A DNA stretch of 64,000 bases from Lysinibacillus_B sp050613145 (lineage in GTDB: Bacteria > Bacillota > Bacilli > Bacillales_A > Planococcaceae), in NCBI RefSeq assembly GCF_050613145.1, contig NZ_CP192507.1, positions 1,426,001 to 1,490,000 on the forward strand. The letters are read 5' to 3'. The notes beneath the pieces were generated by a model. It was not told the origin of the DNA, searched no databases, and saw only the letters and a program-made list of their open reading frames with translations. Within the stretch, counting starts at the first letter, position 1; the number at the start of each line of letters is the position of its first letter. A program made the translations under genes and the position numbers. Positions 1 to 7,604 of this stretch are shown one piece after another.

Positions 1-239
1 TTGAGCCAGTACGTACGGAGGCAAATCGTCGCATGTTTAGTCTTAACAATATTGATGAATTACTTGAAATTCAAGAGCTACTGGAGCAAGGCATTAATAT
101 TGCCGGTATTAAAAAAGTATTTGCACTGAAGAAAGAAGCAAATAAACGGACATTTCGTGGAGTCGATATTGAAGAATTAGATTTTCGTTCAATCGTGCAA
201 GACGAAATGCAACATTTATCCCGCATTAACGGGCATTAA
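1..239 (+). CDS. glnR: GlnR, MerR-family nitrogen regulator, C-terminal part (5' end outside window)
   Basis: The frame is open from nucleotide 3 (EPVRTEANRRMFS...) to the TAA at 237-239, so the visible 78 residues are the end of a longer protein. The segment with R-x-E-A-N-R-R followed by DELLEIQELLEQGINIAG is the wing and dimer helix of a MerR-type repressor. In Bacilli GlnR represses glnRA when glutamine is plentiful and is controlled by feedback-inhibited glutamine synthetase. Position directly upstream of glnA in the same direction fits. An internal ATG at 33 is not the start, because homologous coding sequence runs through it from the left edge. The DNA-binding helix-turn-helix lies outside the window. 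Confidence 0.9.
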   Translation, partial: EPVRTEANRRMFSLNNIDELLEIQELLEQGINIAGIKKVFALKKEANKRTFRGVDIEELDFRSIVQDEMQHLSRINGH

Positions 240-366
240 GACTCCCACCTGAAGGCTTAAGGAAAATCGAGAAGCATAGGTGGGAGATCAACTGCCCGTA
301 AAAGCCCGATTGGTGAAGGCTAACAATCAGTGGGGGATGAGGAACCCCCCACTGATTGAAGTTTCA
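240..366 (+). mobile_element. Two-hairpin IS200/IS605-like relic (PATE-type) between glnR and glnA
   Basis: About 125 bp carry a hairpin near each end. The left one pairs 242-250 with 278-286 (9 bp, CTCCCACCT). The right one pairs 324-336 with 346-358 (13 bp, CAATCAGTGGGGG) around a 9-nt loop. Subterminal hairpins at both ends without terminal inverted repeats or a transposase are typical of non-autonomous IS200/IS605 derivatives. The right-end context (GTGAAGGCTAACAATCAGTG) resembles right ends of TnpB-bearing elements as I remember them. Family assignment is inference. The right hairpin lacks a clear U tract, so it is not an ordinary terminator, but it could slow transcription into glnA. 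Confidence 0.5.
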
Positions 367-397
367 CTTTATAATCTAATAGAATTGAGGAGATAAA

Positions 398-1756
398 ATG
401 ATGACAGCTCAAGTTGAAACAAAGGCAAAATATACAAAGGAACAAATCAAACAGTTAGTTGTTGAAAAGCAAGTGAAATTCATCCGCTTACAGTTTACAG
501 ATATTTTAGGGACAATTAAAAATGTTGAAATCCCAGTAAGCCAATTAGATAAAGCGTTAGACAATAAAATGATGTTTGATGGTTCGTCTATTGAAGGTTT
601 CGTACGTATTGAGGAATCGGATATGTACCTTCGTCCAGATTTAGATACATTTATGATTTTCCCGTGGACAGCAGAAAAAGGGAAGGTAGCTCGATTCATT
701 TGTGATATTGCTCGTCCAGATGGCACACCGTTTGAAGGAGACCCACGGTCAAACTTAAAGCGTGCATTAAAGAAAATGGAAGAGCTAGGTTTTACAAGTT
801 TCAACCTTGGACCAGAGCCAGAGTTTTTCTTGTTTAAACTAGATGAAAAGGGAAATCCAACATTAGAGCTAAACGATGATGGCGGATATTTTGACTTAGC
901 ACCGACAGACCTTGGGGAAAATTGCCGTCGTGATATCGTATTAGAGCTTGAGGAAATGGGTTTTGAAATTGAGGCATCTCACCATGAAGTAGCACCTGGT
1001 CAGCATGAAATTGATTTCAAATATGCCAATGCAGTCGAAGCGTGTGACAATATTCAAACGTTTAAATTAGTTGTAAAAACAATTGCACGTAAACATGGTT
1101 TACATGCTACCTTCATGCCAAAACCACTATTCGGTGTCAACGGTTCAGGAATGCATTTTAACTTATCTTTATTTAAAGAGGGAGACAATGCCTTCTTTGA
1201 TGAAAACGCAGAGTTGCAATTATCCGACACTGCTCGTTCATTCATGGCAGGTGTACTAAAGCATATACAGGGCTTTACAGCGGTTACAAACCCAACAGTA
1301 AACTCCTATAAACGTTTAGTACCAGGCTACGAGGCACCATGTTATGTAGCATGGTCAGCACAAAACCGTTCACCGTTAATTCGTATTCCAGCATCTCGTG
1401 GGTTATCAACGCGTATTGAGCTACGTTCAGTAGATCCATCTGCGAATCCATATTTAGCAATGGCCGTGATTTTAGAAGCAGGTCTTGATGGTGTAGTAAA
1501 TCAATTAACGCCACCAGCACCAGTCGATCGCAACATTTATGTGATGAATGCCGAAGAACGCAAACAACACGGTATCGATAATTTACCAGCTTCACTGGAG
1601 GATGCATTAAACGCACTAGAGCAAGATGAAGTGATAAAAGCAGCGTTGGGTGAACATATTTATGAAAACTTTAAAGAAGCAAAAGAAGTAGAGTTTGATA
1701 TGTTCCGTACAACGGTCCATCAATGGGAACGCGATCAATATATGAAGATGTACTAG
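398..1756 (+). CDS. glnA: Glutamine synthetase, type I
   Basis: Makes glutamine from glutamate, ammonia and ATP in the cytosol; the dodecamer also signals nitrogen status to GlnR and TnrA. The protein has the N-terminal beta-grasp region with MFDGSSIEGF near residue 60, the catalytic EPEFFLF and NGSGMHFNLSL segments, and NRSPLIRIPASRG near residue 325. At about 450 residues it matches the short GSI-alpha enzymes of Firmicutes. Two adjacent ATGs (398 and 401) follow the ribosome site GAGGAG; either may be used. It is downstream of glnR, as in the usual glnRA operon, but a hairpin element lies between them. No clear terminator was identified after the gene. Confidence 0.98.
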   Translation: MMTAQVETKAKYTKEQIKQLVVEKQVKFIRLQFTDILGTIKNVEIPVSQLDKALDNKMMFDGSSIEGFVRIEESDMYLRPDLDTFMIFPWTAEKGKVARFICDIARPDGTPFEGDPRSNLKRALKKMEELGFTSFNLGPEPEFFLFKLDEKGNPTLELNDDGGYFDLAPTDLGENCRRDIVLELEEMGFEIEASHHEVAPGQHEIDFKYANAVEACDNIQTFKLVVKTIARKHGLHATFMPKPLFGVNGSGMHFNLSLFKEGDNAFFDENAELQLSDTARSFMAGVLKHIQGFTAVTNPTVNSYKRLVPGYEAPCYVAWSAQNRSPLIRIPASRGLSTRIELRSVDPSANPYLAMAVILEAGLDGVVNQLTPPAPVDRNIYVMNAEERKQHGIDNLPASLEDALNALEQDEVIKAALGEHIYENFKEAKEVEFDMFRTTVHQWERDQYMKMY

Positions 1757-1791
1757 TAACATGAAAGAGATGGCTTATTAGGGGCCATCTC

Positions 1792-2028
1792 TTATTTTAA
1801 TCGGCCCATTAGCTTTTCGTATTTCTCTGATCCGACTACCAGCTCAGCACTTTTTAATACAGAATCCGGAACCCCCATCAGAAGCCAAGTAGGGTTTGCT
1901 TCTGCAAATACAGTGCGCAATTTTTTTATCTCGCTTTTGGATAAATCTACCTCATATTGTAATAAATATTCCCTTACCTCGCTTTTTGAGCCTTGCATTA
2001 AAAATTGAAATAATTCATGCTTTTTCAA
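1792..2028 (-). CDS. Small helical protein, possibly DUF2624 (YqfT-like)
   Basis: A 78-residue charged helical protein reading MKKHELFQFLMQG, with no signal peptide or membrane segment. The start is TTG at 2028, preceded by AAGGATGAGG. The spacing of LLQYEVDLSKSE, a short helix, and VGSEKYEKLMGRL resembles the DUF2624 family, whose B. subtilis member YqfT is encoded next to the zinc-regulation genes; that neighbourhood is also seen here. The match is by eye, and the function of the family is unknown. It is transcribed divergently from znuC. Confidence 0.6.
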   Translation of the reverse strand: MKKHELFQFLMQGSKSEVREYLLQYEVDLSKSEIKKLRTVFAEANPTWLLMGVPDSVLKSAELVVGSEKYEKLMGRLK

Positions 2029-2054
2029 ATCCTCATCCTTTCAAGCGTAAAACC

Positions 2055-2114
2055 TTTACAAAGGGCGTCATTTCGCTTATACTAAAAAATTGTAAATCGT
2101 AATGATTTTGAATT
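2055..2114 (+). promoter_or_regulatory. znuC promoter with overlapping Zur box
   Basis: A -35 TTTACA (2055-2060), a 17-nt spacer and a -10 TATACT (2078-2083) form a good sigma-A promoter. At 2094-2114, just past the expected start of transcription, lies AAATCGTAATGATT followed by TTGAATT. This differs at only three places from the palindromic Bacillus Zur operator AAATCGTAAT-N-ATTACGATTT as I recall it. Zur bound there would block the promoter when zinc is plentiful. Because zur is the last gene of this operon, the system would also control itself. The box covers the upstream ATG at 2102, supporting a later start for znuC. Confidence 0.75.
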
Positions 2115-2131
2115 GGAAAGAAGAGAAAGCT

Positions 2132-2878
2132 ATGTCAAAAACAATCATTCAATTAAAAGACGTGTCATTTCAATATGACTACACGCAAGTGTTAAATAAC
2201 ATTTCATTTCGTGTGCAAGAAGGAGATTTCCTTGCGTTACTAGGTCCGAACGGCTCAGGGAAATCTACACTATTAAAATTAATATTAGGTTTATTAAAGC
2301 CGATGACTGGTGAAATTGAGCTATTTGGTCACGCATCGAACAGCTTTAAACAGCGAGAATTAATCGGCTATGTTTCCCAAAAATCCAATGCATTTAACTC
2401 CGGTTTTCCTGCTACAGTACAAGAAGTAGTCAAATCTGGGTTAGCCAAAAAAACAGGCTTATTTAAGCGGCTACCGAAAGACGCTGATGAACGAGTGTTC
2501 AATGCATTAAAAGCAGTAGGAATGGAACAGTTCGCAAAGCGTAATATTGGGCAATTATCAGGGGGACAACAGCAGCGAGTATTTATTGCACGAGCGCTTG
2601 TCGCGGAACCGAAGCTACTCATTTTAGATGAACCAACTGTTGGGATTGATCATGAAAATGTGCAGGCATTTTATGATATGCTGGCAAAGTTAAACGAGGA
2701 ACAAAATATTACAATGATTTTAGTTACACATGATGTGGATACAGTGTCCAATCGCATTAGTCATGTGGCATGCTTAAATCAGAAGATTCATTTCCATGGC
2801 TATAAAAATGATTTTGACGCGATCAGTCAAGAAGAGCTTGATGCTTGGTACGGACACGCAGTTCGAAAGATTCACTAA
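2132..2878 (+). CDS. znuC: Zinc ABC transporter ATP-binding protein
   Basis: Cytoplasmic ATPase of a high-affinity zinc (possibly manganese/zinc) importer. It has Walker A GPNGSGKST, the signature LSGGQQQR, Walker B LLILDEPT and the switch histidine in LVTHD. The ATG at 2132 is preferred over the in-frame ATG at 2102 because the latter overlaps the Zur box and because GAAAGAAGAG precedes 2132. The gene is followed after 11 nt by znuB and then zur, the standard Bacillus zinc-uptake arrangement. No gene for a binding protein (ZnuA/AdcA) is present in this cluster, so it must lie elsewhere. Confidence 0.92.
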   Translation: MSKTIIQLKDVSFQYDYTQVLNNISFRVQEGDFLALLGPNGSGKSTLLKLILGLLKPMTGEIELFGHASNSFKQRELIGYVSQKSNAFNSGFPATVQEVVKSGLAKKTGLFKRLPKDADERVFNALKAVGMEQFAKRNIGQLSGGQQQRVFIARALVAEPKLLILDEPTVGIDHENVQAFYDMLAKLNEEQNITMILVTHDVDTVSNRISHVACLNQKIHFHGYKNDFDAISQEELDAWYGHAVRKIH

Positions 2879-2889
2879 GAGGTATGCAT

Positions 2890-3741
2890 ATGATTGAAGC
2901 ACTATTGAAATATGAATTTTTACAAAATGCCTTTTTATCAGGGATGATCATCGGCATTATTGCACCACTTCTCGGTGTATTTATTGTTGTACGGCGCTTG
3001 TCTTTAATTGCGGATGCTTTATCGCATGTTACATTAGCTGGTATTGCAGGGAGCTTATATTTAAGCCAATCATTTGTTGGGTTAGCAACATTAAATCCAA
3101 TTTATTTTGGGATTGTTGCATCGGTAAGCGGCTCTATTTTAATTGAGCGATTGCGCCGTTTGTATAAGCATTATGAAGAGCTGGCCATTCCGATTATTAT
3201 GTCCGGTGGGCTTGGGATAAGTGCCATTTTTATCTCGCTGGCAAGTGGCTTTAATACAGACTTGATGAGCTATTTATTTGGTTCGGTTTCTGCTGTATCC
3301 AGGCAAGATTTGTATGTTGTACTTGCCATTGCTGTTGTTGTTTTTATCTTTTTATTTACCTTTTTCAAGGAATTATTTGTGTTATCATTCGATGAAGAGT
3401 ATGCAAAAGCGAGTGGTTTACCAGCAAAGTGGGTTCACTTTTTATTTATGCTAGTCGTGGCGCTTGTTATTGCTGCAAGTATGCGTATTGTAGGGATTTT
3501 ACTTGTATCCAGTATGATGACATTGCCAGTAGCAGCGGCAATGCGTATTGCCAAAGGGTTTAAACAAGCTATTGTTTATGCTATTATTTTTGGTGAGTTA
3601 GCCGTCGTTGTAGGGTTAGTTAGTGCATTTTATTTAGATTTAGCACCAGGTGGAACGATTGTTGTCACATCTATTATCATTTTACTTGTTATTATTTTAG
3701 CTAAAAAGCTATTCGTACAATTTTCTACAAAAGGGGTGTAA
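2890..3741 (+). CDS. znuB: Zinc ABC transporter permease
   Basis: Hydrophobic protein of about 283 residues with eight or so predicted membrane helices, belonging to the ABC-3 permease family that imports Zn or Mn. Landmarks are the N-terminal GMIIGIIAPLLGVFIVVRRLSLIADALSH region and the later GILLVSSMMTLPVAAAMR, both characteristic of ZnuB/AdcB. The start is taken at ATG 2890, seven bases after AAGAGGT; ATG 2884 is too close to that site. It lies between znuC and zur in one transcription unit and forms the membrane channel for ZnuC. Confidence 0.92.
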   Translation: MIEALLKYEFLQNAFLSGMIIGIIAPLLGVFIVVRRLSLIADALSHVTLAGIAGSLYLSQSFVGLATLNPIYFGIVASVSGSILIERLRRLYKHYEELAIPIIMSGGLGISAIFISLASGFNTDLMSYLFGSVSAVSRQDLYVVLAIAVVVFIFLFTFFKELFVLSFDEEYAKASGLPAKWVHFLFMLVVALVIAASMRIVGILLVSSMMTLPVAAAMRIAKGFKQAIVYAIIFGELAVVVGLVSAFYLDLAPGGTIVVTSIIILLVIILAKKLFVQFSTKGV

Positions 3742-3744
3742 GCA

Positions 3745-4155
3745 ATGAATGTTACACGTGCTTGGGAAATTTTGAAAGACAATGGGTATAAAAAAACAGA
3801 CAAACGTGAGCTCATTTTAAATATGTTTGCAGCGACAACGAAGTATTTAACAGCGCGTGATTTGCTGACGGTGTTAAAGCCGCAGTTTCCTGGTATGAGC
3901 TTTGATACGATCTATCGTAATCTAGCGACGTTTGTAGAGCTGGGTATTTTAGACGAAACGGAGTTAAATGGAGAACGTAACTTCCGCCTGCATTGTGAGT
4001 CTGATCATCATCACCATCACTTTATTTGTAAAGATTGTGGTGATGTAAAGGAATTGTCTTTATGCCCGATGGATTTATTGGGAGAGAAGTTGCCAGGCTA
4101 CGAGATTGAGGCGCATAAATTTGAAATTTACGGGAAATGTCCGCATTGTCAGTGA
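3745..4155 (+). CDS. zur: Zur, Fur-family zinc-responsive repressor
   Basis: The 136-residue protein has the N-terminal winged helix (DTIYRNLATFVELGIL) and a C-terminal metal-binding half. The HHHHH run with FICKDCGD and the terminal CPHC give two CxxC motifs for a structural zinc, and the histidines offer regulatory metal ligands. Placement after znuCB and the Zur-type box before znuC favour Zur over Fur or PerR. It starts three bases after the znuB stop, with AAAGGGG as ribosome site. It should repress the operon when zinc is sufficient. Confidence 0.93.
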   Translation: MNVTRAWEILKDNGYKKTDKRELILNMFAATTKYLTARDLLTVLKPQFPGMSFDTIYRNLATFVELGILDETELNGERNFRLHCESDHHHHHFICKDCGDVKELSLCPMDLLGEKLPGYEIEAHKFEIYGKCPHCQ

Positions 4156-4251
4156 AATATTGTATGATTCAGATTATTTTCCAATAAAATTGACCAAAAT
4201 TCTTGTTGTTATGCTAAAATGATTATGCATAAATATTAGGAGGGTATCAAC

Positions 4252-4473
4252 ATGGCAAAGAAACCTAAATTAGGTCACATTACAGAGTCACGCCTACAAG
4301 AAGCGTTAGATGTTCGTGACCGTTTAATCATCGAAGTATTAGTAAAAGTTTTAGACGAGAAGCTAGTAATCGAGCGTCCAATTTTACGTGAACGTGTAAC
4401 AAACTTTGTAGAGCTTGGTGACTATGATGATGAGTTAAAAGAAACTTTATACGCAATCATTAATAAGCTATAG
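4252..4473 (+). CDS. Conserved-looking small protein of unknown function
   Basis: A 73-residue charged protein beginning MAKKPKLGHITESRLQEAL, with a strong ribosome site (AGGAGGG) nine bases before the ATG and a terminator just downstream. It looks like a compact all-helical cytosolic protein with no cysteine motif, signal peptide or membrane segment. Its codon use resembles that of highly expressed neighbours. I do not recognise the family. It is monocistronic between zur and the cob genes. Confidence 0.75.
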   Translation: MAKKPKLGHITESRLQEALDVRDRLIIEVLVKVLDEKLVIERPILRERVTNFVELGDYDDELKETLYAIINKL

Positions 4474-4485
4474 TAGCTACATAAT

Positions 4486-4516
4486 GAGAGGCTTCGATAT
4501 CGGAGTCTCTTTTTTG
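4486..4516 (+). terminator. Rho-independent terminator
   Basis: Imperfect hairpin GAGAGGCTTCGATATCGGAG... closing with TCTC and followed by six or more T residues. It ends the small gene at 4252-4473 and separates it from the cob operon. Confidence 0.75.
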
Positions 4517-4547
4517 TTGTTACTTTATGAAAAAAGGAGGCGTATCG

Positions 4548-5078
4548 ATGCAAGGACGTTGTGTGTTGATTTCAGGCGGTGTACGGAGTGGGAAAAGCGC
4601 CTTTGCTGAAAATTATATTATGCAATCTAAACAACAAAGACAAGCCGTTTATATTGCTTCCGGTGTAGCGTTTGATGAGGAAATGAAAAAACGCATCGAA
4701 CGCCACAAACATGATCGCAGAAATGATGGGTGGGTTACGATTGAAGTACCACATGAATTACCAGAACGACTCACCGAATTCAACGATAAACATATTGTTT
4801 TATGGGATTGTATTACGACATGGTTAACCAATATTTTAGTAGAAAGTTTGCCAGTCGAAGAGATGATCGTAAAGTTAAAAGAGCAATTATATCAGTGGCG
4901 GAAGCGCGGTATGACAGTGGTGATTGTCTCGAATGAAGTACTAGATGCAGGAATTTGTAAATATGAATTTACGGCGAATTATCAGCGCCTTTTAGGAGAA
5001 TTAAATCAATGGCTCGTTACGTTTTGTGACGAGGCGTATGAATTAGACTACGGGTTTGTAAAGAGGTGGAAAGGTTGA
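4548..5078 (+). CDS. cobU: Adenosylcobinamide kinase / adenosylcobinamide-phosphate guanylyltransferase
   Basis: Phosphorylates adenosylcobinamide and then activates it with GTP for joining to the lower ligand. The P-loop GGVRSGKS lies near residue 15, and RIERHKHDR near residue 50 carries the histidine that is guanylylated in CobU. SNEV near residue 135 matches the NEV motif. The C-terminal third diverges: the usual GxGIVP...FRDxxGRxxQ stretch is not recognisable. The start is ATG 4548, after AAAAAAGGAGG; an upstream in-frame ATG at 4527 has no ribosome site. It overlaps cobS by a few codons and heads a four-gene unit. I see no cobalamin riboswitch upstream. Confidence 0.88.
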   Translation: MQGRCVLISGGVRSGKSAFAENYIMQSKQQRQAVYIASGVAFDEEMKKRIERHKHDRRNDGWVTIEVPHELPERLTEFNDKHIVLWDCITTWLTNILVESLPVEEMIVKLKEQLYQWRKRGMTVVIVSNEVLDAGICKYEFTANYQRLLGELNQWLVTFCDEAYELDYGFVKRWKG

Positions 5079-5842
5079 AGCAAATTGTAATAGGCTATAT
5101 GTTAGCGTTGCAATTTTTTACGGCGTTACCAATCAGAAAATCGTTTAATATGACGAATAAATCAGCAACGGTTATGTATAGTGCCATTCCAGTCATTGGT
5201 TTAATGATGGGTGCTATTTTAGCAGGTTTTGTTACTATAAATGATTTATATTTTAGTTTATCCCCACTATTTACAGCTATTTTACTTGTTGTACTTCCTT
5301 TTGTGATGACAGGCGGTTTACATATGGATGGGGTTGTTGATACAGGGGATGCATTTTTTTCATATCGTGATCAGAAAAAGCGGCTAGAAATTTTAGACGA
5401 CCCGCGCATTGGTGCGTTCGGTGCGATGACACTCGTTTTGTTTGTGTTATTAAAAGTCGGGATTTTTTATGAGTTGTTACTGCGCGATGTCCCGCTATTA
5501 TTCTTCATTTTCATGCCGTTTATAGCGAGACAATCTGTGCTTTTAGTGTTTGTAACTACCAATACATCAAAAGAAACAGGGATTGCAAGCTACTTTAAAA
5601 AAACGGTCAATGAACGAGCGATTATGTGGAGCGCGGTTGTATATATCGCTTTTATCTTCGTGCTTGCATTCCTATTCAAGTTGCCTGTACTAATCGGTTT
5701 ATGTGTCGCGATGCTACTATTTACGATTGTTTATCGCGCTTGGGCGAAACGCAATTTTGGCGGGATTTCAGGGGATTTACTTGGTACGATTTTTGAAGTG
5801 GGGGAATTATTTTTATGGTTCGTACTATTGTGCATCTTATAA
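5066..5842 (+). CDS. cobS: Adenosylcobinamide-GDP ribazoletransferase (cobalamin synthase)
   Basis: Integral membrane enzyme that joins AdoCbi-GDP to alpha-ribazole (phosphate). It has about seven hydrophobic segments. The family signature GGLHMDGVVDTGDAFFSYRD is near residue 85, followed by RLEILDDPRIGAFGAM. Length (about 255 residues) is normal. The GTG at 5066 opens the frame, but a TTG at 5075, five bases after AGAGGTGG, gives MKQIVIGYMLALQFF and is equally plausible. It overlaps both cobU and the phosphatase gene, which suggests translational coupling. Confidence 0.92.
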   Translation: MERLKQIVIGYMLALQFFTALPIRKSFNMTNKSATVMYSAIPVIGLMMGAILAGFVTINDLYFSLSPLFTAILLVVLPFVMTGGLHMDGVVDTGDAFFSYRDQKKRLEILDDPRIGAFGAMTLVLFVLLKVGIFYELLLRDVPLLFFIFMPFIARQSVLLVFVTTNTSKETGIASYFKKTVNERAIMWSAVVYIAFIFVLAFLFKLPVLIGLCVAMLLFTIVYRAWAKRNFGGISGDLLGTIFEVGELFLWFVLLCIL

Positions 5843-6396
5843 GACATGAGTTAACGGAGGCAAATATCGAACGGCGTTATATTGGTTGGACAGATCAAGC
5901 GATTAGACAAGCTGTACAGGCCACTTTATCGTTCCAACCTACAATGGTATACGGGAGTGATTTAAAACGTTGTCAGCAAACGGCAGCTTGTTATTTTCCG
6001 AATAGCTCGTTTATCGCGGATGAGCGATTACGCGAGTTGCATTTCGGCGATTTTGAAATGAAAACATATGAAGATTTACAGCATGATACATTGTACCGTG
6101 CATGGATTGATGAACCCTTTCAAGTGACGCCACCAAATGGGGAATCATTTGACGTATTCAAGGCGCGAGTGTTACATGCTTTTGAAGACATTGTCAGCAA
6201 ACAAAAGGAATGTACATTTGTTATTCATGGCGGTGTGATTAAAATGATTTTAGCAACGTATTTACAACAGGGATTTCACGATGTTCATGCGAAGCATAGA
6301 ACGCTTTATACGTTAAGCTGGGAAGGAGAGAAATCATGCATATCGTTATCGGAGGAGCCTATAATGGTAAACGAAAATACGTTTACGATCGAGTAG
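5815..6396 (+). CDS. cobC: Histidine phosphatase, probable alpha-ribazole-5'-phosphate phosphatase
   Basis: Histidine-phosphatase superfamily member with the phosphohistidine motif LIRHELTEAN at residue 8 onward and the second catalytic histidine in FVIHGG near residue 140. CobC-type enzymes remove the phosphate from alpha-ribazole-5'-phosphate or adenosylcobalamin-5'-phosphate at the end of lower-loop assembly. The assignment to that substrate rests on the operon: it overlaps cobS by 28 bp and the next CobU-like gene by about 60 bp. A generic phosphoglycerate-mutase-like function cannot be excluded from sequence alone. Confidence 0.8.
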   Translation: MVRTIVHLIRHELTEANIERRYIGWTDQAIRQAVQATLSFQPTMVYGSDLKRCQQTAACYFPNSSFIADERLRELHFGDFEMKTYEDLQHDTLYRAWIDEPFQVTPPNGESFDVFKARVLHAFEDIVSKQKECTFVIHGGVIKMILATYLQQGFHDVHAKHRTLYTLSWEGEKSCISLSEEPIMVNENTFTIE

Positions 6397-6728
6397 AAAA
6401 GCCGTATACAGAATTTGAAGGAATAATCCCAGATACATATTTTACGAAAGATGAAACGGTTATTATTTCGGGCTTTGAGCAACTCGTGATGGCGTATCGG
6501 ACATATGATGAATTGCAAGTAGCAGAAATCATTGTAACAAAGCTCAAAAAACTTGTGAGCGAAACAAATGTGATTTGTATTTGTAATGATCTTGGGCGTG
6601 GGGTTGTCCCAATTGATAAAGAGGAACGTTTTTTACGTGATGCTTGCGGTCGAGTATATCAAAAGCTATTTCAAGAGGCGCAATCGGTCACGCGCATTTG
6701 GTACGGTTTAGCAGAACGCTTGAAATAA
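6336..6728 (+). CDS. Short CobU-like protein
   Basis: This 130-residue protein starts MHIVIGGAYNGKRKYVYD, a P-loop-like GGxxxGK, and ends with CNDLGRGVVP...RDACGRVYQKLF. The latter matches the C-terminal GxGIVP...FRDxxGRxxQ segment of CobU/CobP. The central region with the guanylylated histidine is missing. It lies in the cob operon, overlapping the phosphatase gene, with GGAGAG before the ATG. It could be a partner or paralogue of the full-length CobU at 4548. I would not assign an enzymatic reaction on its own. Confidence 0.7.
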   Translation: MHIVIGGAYNGKRKYVYDRVEKPYTEFEGIIPDTYFTKDETVIISGFEQLVMAYRTYDELQVAEIIVTKLKKLVSETNVICICNDLGRGVVPIDKEERFLRDACGRVYQKLFQEAQSVTRIWYGLAERLK

Positions 6729-6859
6729 TACTGTTAGTACTTATGCCATTTATTTTATAAAATTTTTCAACTATTAATTGTATTGTGACAACGAAGTTCG
6801 ATAAGAGAGTAGGTCATGGTATACTTACGCATAATGACATGAATAAAGGAGTTTAATTT

Positions 6860-7564
6860 ATGCACGAAATGGAGCAGTATTTTTACAATGGACAAGTGCA
6901 TCTTAGTTTGCAAGCAGCACAAGAGGTAAAAGAGGATGCACCAGAAGCACAAACAGCGAAGCAACTAATTGCGCTATATGAACGTTACGGTGTGGCTGCG
7001 ATTCCTTGCTATAGTGAAAAGGCTAAGCAGTCTGTAGAGCGTGCAGATGAGACATACGCAGAAATGGATGACGTAGCAGAAATTCGTGCTATACAGGATG
7101 AAGAAGCCTTTGGAAAACGCATTAAACAATTAGAACAAGTCGCAAAAACGGGCACATCTACTGAAAAAGCACAATCCTTCTTCACGCAAGGTCAATTGTT
7201 TTTATACGCACATCATTATGATGAGAGTGTACATTGCTTTATGCAAGCTGTTAAGCATCATCCAAATAAAGCGGTTTATTATGGGATTGCCGCGCAAACG
7301 ATGAATCGCTTTAGTTACCCGCCATTTGAGGTGTTAGGCTATTTAGAGCGTGCGATTGACTTAGATCCACAAAATGCACGTTGGTATTGGAATAAGGCAC
7401 TTGTGTTAACGCAGCTTTACAAAGATCTCAAAAAAGATTTGTTTTTAGAAAATGCATTAATCACACTTGAAAAAGCACAAGCGAATTGCCGCGAAGAACA
7501 AAAATCATTAAAGACGGCGATTGAAAACACATTTGAAAATATGCGCGAGTATTTATTTCAATAA
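6860..7564 (+). CDS. Tetratricopeptide-repeat protein
   Basis: A 234-residue soluble protein with at least two recognisable TPR units (around residues 105-140 and 150-190; e.g. YYDESVHCFMQAVKHHPN-like and LGYLERAIDLDPQNARWYWN). TPR domains mediate protein contacts; the partner is unknown. The N-terminal 90 residues are charged and carry no clear motif. The ATG follows AAGGAG. It is monocistronic, with a TATACT -10-like hexamer about 40 bp upstream and a strong terminator after the stop. Confidence 0.75.
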   Translation: MHEMEQYFYNGQVHLSLQAAQEVKEDAPEAQTAKQLIALYERYGVAAIPCYSEKAKQSVERADETYAEMDDVAEIRAIQDEEAFGKRIKQLEQVAKTGTSTEKAQSFFTQGQLFLYAHHYDESVHCFMQAVKHHPNKAVYYGIAAQTMNRFSYPPFEVLGYLERAIDLDPQNARWYWNKALVLTQLYKDLKKDLFLENALITLEKAQANCREEQKSLKTAIENTFENMREYLFQ

Positions 7565-7602
7565 AAACGAGGTAAAGTAGATTTTTCTACTTTACCTCGT
7601 TT
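7565..7602. terminator. Strong bidirectional terminator
   Basis: A 17-bp perfect stem (AAACGAGGTAAAGTAGA and its complement) around a short T loop, with A tracts on one side and T tracts on the other. It sits between convergent genes and can serve both. Confidence 0.9.
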
Positions 7603-7604
7603 GT

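Noticed and set aside
324..366. Ordinary terminator of glnR
   Set aside because: The stem is strong, but there is no run of T after it, and together with the left hairpin it looks more like an element end.
409..804. 131-residue frame antisense to glnA
   Set aside because: Complementary-strand shadow of a highly conserved gene, with no ribosome site or homology.
4474..4547. Cobalamin riboswitch before cobU
   Set aside because: The gap is too short and is filled by a terminator; no B12-box was seen.
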